Made by a program: the position numbers and the translations under genes
The notes under the pieces: model-generated
Seen by the model: only the letters and a program-made list of their open reading frames with translations
Database searches by the model: none
Told to the model about the DNA's origin: nothing
Assembly: GCA_016191895.1 (NCBI GenBank)
Contig: JACPVD010000198.1
Span: forward strand, 1-7,350
Source: Chloroflexota bacterium
Lineage (GTDB): Bacteria; Chloroflexota; Anaerolineae; Anaerolineales; Villigracilaceae
Reading direction: 5' to 3'
Length of the DNA: 7,350 bases
Part shown: one piece after another, positions 1-4,968 of the stretch
Numbering within the stretch: position 1 is the first letter of the stretch
Layout of the letters: every line of letters starts with the position of its first letter

Positions 1-1048
1 CGCAGGAGTAGGTCTGGTCGGTGACTAAATTCAAGATGAAATCTTTGTTGGCGGGGGCTTTCAATGTGCGCGGGAAGTAGCCGTTATTTTTGACACTGAG
101 GACGAGTTCGCCTTCGGGGAAGGGTTGGGAAAGTCCGCTTGCAGACGCTGACTCTGCTTTATTGGACGAAAACAGGTTGCGGGTCATGTTTTGAAACGAG
201 AGAGGGGAGCCAAGCAGGTTGAGTCCGCCATCCAGAGTCGTGAATCCCAAAATCAAAACGACGACGGCTACGAATCGCATGAAAAATTTTTCAAGTTTTG
301 AGCCGAGTTCGGTGGTGAGATAAGCGACGATGAAAAAGACCGGGCTTGTGCCAAGCGTGAAGGCGAACATCAGCGCCGCGCCCATGCCGGCGCTGCCGGT
401 GCCGAGGGCGGTTGCCATCATGGCCTGGGTGATGCCGCATGGGATGAGAACGGTAAGCGCGCCGAGAAAAACGGGCGTGGTGGTGTCCGTCCCTTTTGCG
501 GTTTTGCGAATGTAGCGTTTGATGAACGACGGCGGCTCGATGGAGAAGTAGCGAAAGATCGGATGGACATTGAACATGCGCAGGGCGTTGCCGATCATGA
601 ATACGCCGATGAGAATCATCAGCATGGCGCGGGTCATTGGGCTGAAGGTGAGATAGGAGCCGATCAAGCCGAGGAACGCGCCAAGCAGGGTATAGGCGGC
701 AAGTTTTGAAAGCAGGAAAAGGAAAATGGGCAGCGCACTATTTGTACGCACCGCGGCATGCTTCGCCTTCTTTCCATGCGATGCCTGCCCGACGTAATCC
801 TGTTCGATCTGATGGGCCAGCGAACTGGCAAGCAGGCCGCCCTGCACGGCAAGGCAACTCAGGCCGCCGGTGGTGATTCCGGCGACGAACGCGACAACCA
901 ACTGACTCATCAGCCCCGAGTCTTTGTTGATTTCGATGGATGCCATGTTGGGCTGAAATACAAACATGGAGATAGCGATCGCCACAAATATAATTCCCAA
1001 TAGGACAACAACGACAGGGTCGATGGGTTTGTTTTGATTCTTGGACAT
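1..1048 (-). CDS. TauE/SafE-like (UreH-type) membrane protein with C-terminal cupredoxin-like domain, partial
   Basis: Likely a polytopic inner-membrane protein of the sulfite exporter TauE/SafE (COG2836, cytochrome c biogenesis transmembrane) group, here probably serving copper handling. The visible 349 residues hold an N-terminal membrane segment (about 11-32), then the paired family half-motifs: GGLSCLAVQGG (61-71, Cys65) and LIPCGITQAM (201-210, Cys204). Further hydrophobic segments lie at about 105-135, 140-158, 192-218, 222-245 and 256-278. After a Ser/Ala-rich linker (292-310) a cupredoxin-like domain begins (ELVLSVKNNGYFPRTLKAP, from 314) and runs off the left edge at Cys349 of TDQTYSC, a plausible metal ligand. 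The start ATG at 1048 has GAGG only 4 bases upstream, so the Shine-Dalgarno is weak and close. It is the last visible gene of the copper cluster, 80 bp after copA. The substrate is unknown; the copper role is inferred from neighbours and the fused domain. Confidence 0.8.
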   Translation of the reverse strand, partial: MSKNQNKPIDPVVVVLLGIIFVAIAISMFVFQPNMASIEINKDSGLMSQLVVAFVAGITTGGLSCLAVQGGLLASSLAHQIEQDYVGQASHGKKAKHAAVRTNSALPIFLFLLSKLAAYTLLGAFLGLIGSYLTFSPMTRAMLMILIGVFMIGNALRMFNVHPIFRYFSIEPPSFIKRYIRKTAKGTDTTTPVFLGALTVLIPCGITQAMMATALGTGSAGMGAALMFAFTLGTSPVFFIVAYLTTELGSKLEKFFMRFVAVVVLILGFTTLDGGLNLLGSPLSFQNMTRNLFSSNKAESASASGLSQPFPEGELVLSVKNNGYFPRTLKAPANKDFILNLVTDQTYSC

Positions 1049-1068
1049 GAAACCTCGGAAATTGGAGT

Positions 1069-1102
1069 GTGGGGTGTTGTGAGCGCGCTCACAACACCCC
1101 AC
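1069..1102. repeat. 34-bp perfect palindrome between copA and the TauE/SafE gene
   Basis: Two 17-base arms (from GTGGGGTGTTGTGAGCG) are perfectly complementary with no loop, centred between 1085 and 1086. In the direction of cluster transcription it is followed by ACTCCAATTTCC, without a T run, so it is not a standard Rho-independent terminator. It could form an intercistronic mRNA hairpin that tunes expression of the downstream membrane protein. Its core at 1078-1093 is also an exact TGTGA-N6-TCACA, the same form as the site upstream of nirS, and it resembles a symmetric LacI-family operator with two extra central bases. Protein site and RNA hairpin cannot be told apart from sequence. Confidence 0.85.
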
Positions 1103-1128
1103 TTCCCCTTTTCTTTGTGAAAGGATAC

Positions 1129-3606
1129 TTAGATTTTCACCTTACGCAGGCGCAGGCTGTTGGTCACCACGAACACACTGCTGAAAGCCATCGCACCGGC
1201 GGCGAGCATGGGGTTCAGGTATCCAAGCGCGGCGGCGGGGATCAACACCACGTTATAAAAGAATGCCCAGAACAAATTTTGCTTGATCGTGCCAAGCGTT
1301 TTGCGTGAAAGATGGATTGCCCGCGCAACACCTCGCAAGTCACCGCTCATCAACGTCACCGGGGCGGCGGCCATGGCAACGTCGGTGCCGGTGCCAATCG
1401 CAAGTCCCACATCCGCTTGCGCGAGTGCGGGGGCATCGTTCACGCCGTCGCCGACCATGGCAACGATGTGGTGCGTGGTGTGTGGTGCGTGAGGCGTTTG
1501 GAGTTTTTTGACTTCGGATGACTTTCCTTCGGGCAATACTTCCGCGAGAACCGTATCCACGCCGACTTGTTTTGCAATGGCGTCGGCAGTCTTTTGATTG
1601 TCGCCGGTGATCATCGCAACCTTCAATCCCATCTTGTGCAAATCGGCAATCGCATCCTTCGAGCCATCCTTGATCGTATCGGCCACAGCGATGATTCCCG
1701 CGGCAACATTATCCACCGCAACCAGCATCGCCGTCTTTGCTTCGGATTGGAGACGCGATACTTCAGACTCGAGACTCCCCAATTGGATTCCTCTCGCCTC
1801 GAACATTCTCTTATTCCCGACCATCACGCTTCTTCCGGCGACCTCAGCCTGCACGCCATGCCCGGCCTCTGCTTTAAAACCGGCCGGTTCCACTAAAACC
1901 AATCCACGAGTGGTTGCCTCGGCCCAAATGGATTCGCCCAGCGGGTGTTCGCTTCCCTTTTCAACAGACGCTGCAAGGCGCAGCAACTGATCACTGGTCA
2001 CTGATGACTGTTCACTAATCACTATATCTGTCACCGCAGGCTGTCCTTTGGTGATCGTACCTGTTTTATCCAGCACAACGACGCTCACGTTTCCCGCGCG
2101 TTCCAATGCCTCACTATTACGAAAAAGAATGCCCGCCTCCGCGCCTTTGCCGGTGCCGACCATGATCGCTGTCGGCGTAGCGAGCCCCATCGCACACGGG
2201 CAGGCAATGACCAGTACAGCCACCATGTTGATCAACGCGCGTGTGAAATTATCGATATCTGAGTTAATGGGCAGGGCCGGCCCAAAGAAATACCAGCCTG
2301 CAAACGTCAGCGCGGCAATGCCGATGACGATTGGTACAAAGATGGCCGAGACCTGGTCCGCCATTTTTTGAATCGGCGCCTTGCTTCCCTGCGCGTCTTC
2401 GACGAGTTTGATGATCTGCGCGAGGGCGGTCTCTTTGCCAACTTTTGTGGCTTCGAACTTCAGCAGGCCGAGTTTGTTCAATGTCGCGCCGATGACTGCG
2501 TCGCCGGGTGTTTTTTCCACAGGCAGCGACTCACCCGTCAGCATGGATTCGTCCACCGAGCTTCGGCCTTCGATCACCGCGCCATCCACGGGAATCTTTT
2601 CGCCGGGTTTGACGAGGATCAGGTCTCCGACGAGAACCGAGTCAATTGAGACCTCCATCTCCACCCCGTCGCGAATGACGCGCGCAGTTTTGGCGCGGAG
2701 TCCCATCAATTTTTTGATCGCTTCGGATGTGCGTCCCTTTGCGCGGGCTTCGAGGAATTTCCCAAGCTTGATCAATGTAATGATCACCGCTGCTGTTTCG
2801 TAATAGACATGCCCCATCAACCAGCCAAACGTGATCGGCAGGGAATAGAAGAAGGCGGCTGAAGAACCCATCACGATCAACACGTCCATGTTCGCGGATT
2901 TATTTCGCAACGCCTTGAACGCGCCGACATAGTATTGCCAGCCCACATAGAATTGAACAGGGAGCGCAAGGGCGAGCATGAGCCAGCCAAACCAGGGCTG
3001 GGCATCGCGCATGCCCTCCATCGAGTTTTGAGTGTAGACGAAGGACGGAAGCAGGTTAAAGTCCTTGCCCATCGAAAGCAGAAAGAGCGGTACAGTGAAG
3101 ACCAGGCCAATGACCAAAAGGCGGCGTTGCTCGTTGATCTCATGTTCGCGGGCTTTTGCCTCGGCATCTTCCGCTTCGCCGCCAAATTCAAGCGCTTCAA
3201 ATCCGGCGGATGCAATGGCGCGGCGAAGTTCAGCCTGTGTGACGATGGTCGGCACGTATTTGATTCGCGCCTTTTCGGTGGCGAGAGTCACCTGCGCGTC
3301 CAGCACGCCTTCGAGTTTTGCGAGTGCCTTTTCCAAACGACGCGCGTCGTTATCGTCGGATAGGCGTTTGATGATCAAATCCGCTTCGCCAGTGGCGACG
3401 CCGTAGCCGGCACGTTGCACCCGTGCAATGAAATCGGCCAGTGCCAGTTTTGCAGAATCAAAGTCGACGGTGGCGCGTTCGGAGGAGAGATTGACCACCG
3501 CGAATTGCACACCGTCGAGTTTTTTCAGGTTGCGTTCCACGGTGGCGACGCAGTTTGCGCAAGTCATGCCGGTGATGGGGATGGTTAATTGCTTTGTATC
3601 AGCCAT
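1129..3606 (-). CDS. copA: Cu(I)-exporting P1B-type ATPase CopA
   Basis: ATP-driven export of Cu(I) across the cytoplasmic membrane. The 825 residues hold: HMA domain 1 (6-70) with GMTCANC (Cys16, Cys19); a second HMA-like domain (75-140) whose CxxC is replaced by DDND; eight expected membrane segments; the actuator-domain TGES (357-360); the transport motif CPC (469-471); phosphorylation site DKTGT (Asp513); SEHPLG (His554, Pro555) of the nucleotide domain; TGDN (667-670) and GDGVNDAP (719-726). Tyr784-Asn785 and the M806-x-x-S-S motif, with CPC, are the Cu(I)-specific (P1B-1) signature. The ATG at 3606 has AGGA 6 bases upstream and begins an ordinary CopA N-terminus. It follows copZ by 62 bp, a gap made of heptamer repeats. 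Oddities are a His-rich insertion [10 protein letters not shown] (704-713) and a Ser/Thr-rich stretch (527-541), both coinciding with heptamer repeats in the DNA. Ag(I) is a possible second substrate. Confidence 0.97.
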   Translation of the reverse strand: MADTKQLTIPITGMTCANCVATVERNLKKLDGVQFAVVNLSSERATVDFDSAKLALADFIARVQRAGYGVATGEADLIIKRLSDDNDARRLEKALAKLEGVLDAQVTLATEKARIKYVPTIVTQAELRRAIASAGFEALEFGGEAEDAEAKAREHEINEQRRLLVIGLVFTVPLFLLSMGKDFNLLPSFVYTQNSMEGMRDAQPWFGWLMLALALPVQFYVGWQYYVGAFKALRNKSANMDVLIVMGSSAAFFYSLPITFGWLMGHVYYETAAVIITLIKLGKFLEARAKGRTSEAIKKLMGLRAKTARVIRDGVEMEVSIDSVLVGDLILVKPGEKIPVDGAVIEGRSSVDESMLTGESLPVEKTPGDAVIGATLNKLGLLKFEATKVGKETALAQIIKLVEDAQGSKAPIQKMADQVSAIFVPIVIGIAALTFAGWYFFGPALPINSDIDNFTRALINMVAVLVIACPCAMGLATPTAIMVGTGKGAEAGILFRNSEALERAGNVSVVVLDKTGTITKGQPAVTDIVISEQSSVTSDQLLRLAASVEKGSEHPLGESIWAEATTRGLVLVEPAGFKAEAGHGVQAEVAGRSVMVGNKRMFEARGIQLGSLESEVSRLQSEAKTAMLVAVDNVAAGIIAVADTIKDGSKDAIADLHKMGLKVAMITGDNQKTADAIAKQVGVDTVLAEVLPEGKSSEVKKLQTPHAPHTTHHIVAMVGDGVNDAPALAQADVGLAIGTGTDVAMAAAPVTLMSGDLRGVARAIHLSRKTLGTIKQNLFWAFFYNVVLIPAAALGYLNPMLAAGAMAFSSVFVVTNSLRLRKVKI
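1468..1495. repeat. Heptamer tandem repeat inside copA (His-rich insertion)
   Basis: Four consecutive 7-base units on the plus strand, GTGGTGC, GTGGTGT, GTGGTGC and GTGAGGC. Read on the minus strand they encode most of [10 protein letters not shown] (residues 704-713 of CopA, four His), between VKKLQ and [13 protein letters not shown]. Family members usually have only a few residues here. The repeat looks like an in-frame invasion or expansion of the same sort of short tandem repeat that fills the nearby gene borders. Confidence 0.75.
1986..2027. repeat. Heptamer tandem repeat inside copA (nucleotide-binding domain loop)
   Basis: Six adjoining 7-base units of the form ACTGATC (plus strand), with variants ACTGGTC, ACTGATG, ACTGTTC, ACTAATC and ACTATAT. 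The 42 bases are a multiple of three and encode about residues 527-541 of CopA (around [12 protein letters not shown]), between GQPAVTD and [14 protein letters not shown]. This is a loop of the nucleotide-binding domain that varies in the family, so it could tolerate such a sequence. Confidence 0.7.
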
Positions 3607-3617
3607 TTATAGTCCTT

Positions 3618-3680
3618 GCGTTTTACGCATCACGAATCGCGTAATACGTAAAACATGATTCGTAAAATCTAAAACGTGAT
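3618..3680. repeat. Heptamer tandem repeat between copZ and copA
   Basis: Nine adjoining degenerate 7-base units, for example ACGTAAA, TCGTAAA and ACGCATC on the plus strand; the minus-strand consensus is about WTTACGT. The array fills nearly the whole copZ-copA gap and runs into copZ, supplying its last codons and TAG stop (3669-3671). It ends just before the copA Shine-Dalgarno sequence. No promoter or terminator was recognised in it. Confidence 0.75.
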
Positions 3681-3887
3681 CAAGCCTTCAGCGGGATAAT
3701 TGATCTCGGCCAGCAGGGCCTTGATCGTATCTTCGGTGGCGGGTTCGGCAAAGGTAATGGTCACTTTCTTCGAGTCGATCTCCGCTTTCACAGACTGGAC
3801 TCCCTGAATCTCGCCCACTTCGCTCTCGATGGTGTGGGTGCAATGTCCGCAGGAAATGGCGGGGACGGTGTAGGTTACTGTAGTCAT
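3669..3887 (-). CDS. copZ: Copper chaperone, HMA domain (CopZ-like)
   Basis: A small cytoplasmic metallochaperone that binds Cu(I) and hands it to CopA. The 72 residues form a single HMA fold: beta strand TVTYTVPAI, metal loop SCGHC (Cys13, Cys16), a helix beginning THTIESEVGEI, the conserved GVQSVKAEID strand, and a final strand and helix. The length matches the family (about 66-75). His15 between the cysteines differs from the more common CxxC spacers but is found in the family. The start ATG (3887) has AAGGAG 8 bases upstream. It lies 22 bp after the cupredoxin lipoprotein gene and 62 bp before copA, all on the same strand, which supports one transcript. Its stop codon is inside the heptamer repeat that fills the gap to copA. 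A chaperone for another soft metal is possible, but the neighbours argue for copper. Confidence 0.93.
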   Translation of the reverse strand: MTTVTYTVPAISCGHCTHTIESEVGEIQGVQSVKAEIDSKKVTITFAEPATEDTIKALLAEINYPAEGLITF

Positions 3888-3909
3888 GATATGTTCTCCT
3901 TGAATTTTG

Positions 3910-4323
3910 TTATTCGACGATCAACTCGGCGATCATCCCGGCTTCCTTGTGGCCAGGCACCGAGCAAAAGATTTGATATGTGCCGGGTTCTGTGGGTGTG
4001 AAGCGCAGAATGCCCGTGCCGCCGGCGGCGACCGAAGTGTGCAAATCGAATTCCTCGTGCTCAGTGGACATTTCATGTTCACCCATCCCGCCTTCCGTCG
4101 AAAGATCTGTGACCGAAATAACCTCGATCACAAAATCATGCTCCACCGAGCCTTCGTTCATCAGTGTAATTTCCACCGGCGTCCCGGCGGAAACCTTGAT
4201 GGGATTCGGATCGAAGGCGAATTCCTTCATTGTGACGGTGATTGCGGCCGCATCTACCGCCTTGCCGCCGCAGGCCGTAAGAACAAGGGTGAAGACGGCA
4301 AGAAGCAAAATCAGTTTCTTCAT
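3910..4323 (-). CDS. Cupredoxin-domain lipoprotein with complete type-1 copper ligands
   Basis: A surface-anchored blue-copper-type protein of 137 residues. The N-terminus is a lipoprotein signal (MKKLILLLAVFTLVLTAC, lipobox LTAC, Cys18). A cupredoxin domain follows (about 27-137) with the full ligand set: His62 (in EHDF), Cys120, His125 and Met130 in CSVPGHKEAGM. A loop at 80-95 carries extra Met and His (M80, H83, M85, H89, H95), which could take up additional copper. Its role is probably extracytoplasmic copper binding or delivery, or electron transfer; sequence cannot separate these. The ATG at 4323 has AAGGAG 8 bases upstream. It sits between csoR and copZ in the copper cluster, so it is probably CsoR-regulated. 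It makes a useful comparison with the N-terminal domain of the divergent nirS product, which has the same fold but no ligands. Confidence 0.92.
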   Translation of the reverse strand: MKKLILLLAVFTLVLTACGGKAVDAAAITVTMKEFAFDPNPIKVSAGTPVEITLMNEGSVEHDFVIEVISVTDLSTEGGMGEHEMSTEHEEFDLHTSVAAGGTGILRFTPTEPGTYQIFCSVPGHKEAGMIAELIVE

Positions 4324-4346
4324 TCAAAAGTCTCCTTTGGATTTTC

Positions 4347-4381
4347 GATTGGTGATTGGTGATTGGTGATTGGTGATTGGT
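4347..4381. repeat. Perfect heptamer repeat, 5 x GATTGGT
   Basis: Five identical head-to-tail copies of GATTGGT (ACCAATC in the direction of transcription) between csoR and the cupredoxin gene, ending 23 bp upstream of the latter's ATG. A degenerate sixth unit (AATTGCG) follows. In the message it would be a 35-base stretch poor in secondary structure just ahead of the ribosome binding site. Perfect copies suggest recent expansion or slippage. Confidence 0.95.
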
Positions 4382-4400
4382 AATTGCGGGTTATGCAGTA

Positions 4401-4448
4401 CAGACTACGCGACTACACGACCATCAGACTACCAGGCTATCAGACTTT
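4401..4448. repeat. Octamer tandem repeat overlapping the csoR 3' end
   Basis: Six adjoining 8-base units of the form CAGACTAC (plus strand), with variants GCGACTAC, ACGACCAT, CAGGCTAT and CAGACTTT. It differs from the other arrays in period (8, not 7). The array overlaps the end of csoR and contains its TGA stop (4440-4442). Confidence 0.8.
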
Positions 4449-4709
4449 GGTAGACATCTCGAACACTTCGGTAATTTCCTTCAACACGCGTTCGCGCTCT
4501 TTTTTGTCGCTGCCTTGAATGGCCGTGATCACGCACGAGTTCAGGTGGTCCTCAAGAATGAGCGAACTGACCTTGTTCAGCGCGGCCTCCACAGCCTGTA
4601 TCTGGCGGATCACATCGATACAGTAGGCATCCTCCTCCACCATGCGAATCACGCCGCGCAGATGGCCTTCTACTGTCTTCAGCCTTCGCAATGTATTGTC
4701 ATTTTCCAT
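4440..4709 (-). CDS. csoR: Copper-sensing transcriptional repressor CsoR
   Basis: An all-helical DNA-binding repressor of the CsoR/RcnR/FrmR family that leaves its operator when it binds Cu(I). The 89 residues show the family's opening (LRRLKTVEGHLRGVIRMVEED), the Cu(I) ligand triad Cys30, His55 and Cys59 (in YCIDV and DHLNSCV), and the conserved helical core IRQIQAVEAALNKVSSLILEDHL. The Cys-His-Cys pattern separates copper sensors from nickel (RcnR) and formaldehyde (FrmR) members. The ATG (4709) has AAAGGA 6 bases upstream. The gene is first in the minus-strand copper cluster, directly after a promoter and operator that it very probably binds itself, giving autoregulation. The last residues (MSTKV) and stop codon fall within an octamer repeat, so the C-terminus may have been reset by the repeat. 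A persulfide-sensing CstR-like role is less likely because the His ligand is present. Confidence 0.95.
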   Translation of the reverse strand: MENDNTLRRLKTVEGHLRGVIRMVEEDAYCIDVIRQIQAVEAALNKVSSLILEDHLNSCVITAIQGSDKKERERVLKEITEVFEMSTKV

Positions 4710-4750
4710 TTTGGTTTCCTTTATTTCACAAACAGGCCGTTGACTTTCCT

Positions 4751-4773
4751 CCTACCCCCCCCAGGGGGGTAGG
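4751..4773. promoter_or_regulatory. Predicted CsoR operator
   Basis: A perfect inverted repeat: CCTACCCCCC (4751-4760), a 3-base spacer CCA, and GGGGGGTAGG (4764-4773). GC-run palindromes ending in TA are the known form of CsoR-family operators. It sits at about +2 to +25 of the predicted csoR transcript, where a bound repressor would block initiation. Its place directly ahead of a CsoR gene with Cu(I) ligands makes the assignment strong, though untested. Confidence 0.88.
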
Positions 4774-4781
4774 ATACGGCA

Positions 4782-4811
4782 AATATAACACCCTGCCTTA
4801 CGATTTGTCAA
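4782..4811 (-). promoter_or_regulatory. Predicted promoter of the csoR copper cluster
   Basis: On the minus strand, a consensus -35 TTGACA (4811-4806) is followed after 18 bases by TATATT (4787-4782), five of six matches to the -10 consensus. The predicted start is near 4775, immediately before the CsoR operator. No other clear promoter was seen down to copA, so this one probably drives the whole cluster. Confidence 0.7.
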
Positions 4812-4824
4812 CCTTTAAACGTAA

Positions 4825-4840
4825 TGTGACAAAAGTCACA
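4825..4840. promoter_or_regulatory. CRP/FNR-family activator site upstream of nirS
   Basis: TGTGACAAAAGTCACA is a perfect palindrome with a 4-base centre and an exact match to the CRP form TGTGA-N6-TCACA. FNR and DNR boxes (TTGAT-N4-ATCAA) share this layout. Its centre (4832.5) is 41.5 bp upstream of the start expected from the -10 box at 4862-4867, the class II activator position. nirS genes are commonly controlled by CRP/FNR-family regulators sensing low oxygen or NO. Which member binds here is unknown. Confidence 0.75.
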
Positions 4841-4861
4841 GATAATATCCGAACAAAACGA

Positions 4862-4874
4862 TATAACACGACAA
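4862..4874 (+). promoter_or_regulatory. Predicted nirS -10 box and start
   Basis: TATAAC (4862-4867) matches the -10 consensus at five of six positions and predicts transcription from about 4874, leaving a leader of about 95 bases. There is no good -35: the hexamer at the right distance is CAGATA. This is expected if an activator bound at 4825-4840 recruits the polymerase. A GATAAT at 4841-4846 is an alternative -10 but would place the activator site too close. Confidence 0.55.
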
Positions 4875-4876
4875 AA

Positions 4877-4892
4877 TGTGCCTACTTTCACA
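4877..4892. promoter_or_regulatory. Possible second CRP/FNR-type site in the nirS leader
   Basis: TGTGC-CTACTT-TCACA matches TGTGA-N6-TCACA at nine of ten positions. It begins 52 bp after the first site, about five helical turns, and lies just downstream of the predicted start, where binding would hinder rather than help transcription. It may be chance. Confidence 0.35.
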
Positions 4893-4968
4893 AAGCCGCG
4901 CCCCGCTTTCTTACACAAAGGGACAGGCAAATATCTTTACGGCATAACTTCAAAAAGGAGAAGAACAC

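Noticed and set aside
1069..1102. Rho-independent terminator after copA
   Set aside because: The stem is ideal, but no T run follows in the direction of cluster transcription, so it was listed as a palindrome only.
1750..1777. Possible third intragenic heptamer array in copA (GAGACGC, GATACTT, CAGACTC, GAGACTC)
   Set aside because: Only the last two units are clearly alike, and the encoded [12 protein letters not shown] fits an ordinary amphipathic helix in CopA, so chance is adequate.
3907..4362. 151-residue plus-strand frame
   Set aside because: Antisense to the cupredoxin lipoprotein gene, which has a signal peptide, ribosome binding site and full ligand set.
4841..4846. GATAAT as the nirS -10 box
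   Set aside because: It touches the activator palindrome and would put its centre near -20, incompatible with activation; TATAAC at 4862 fits far better.
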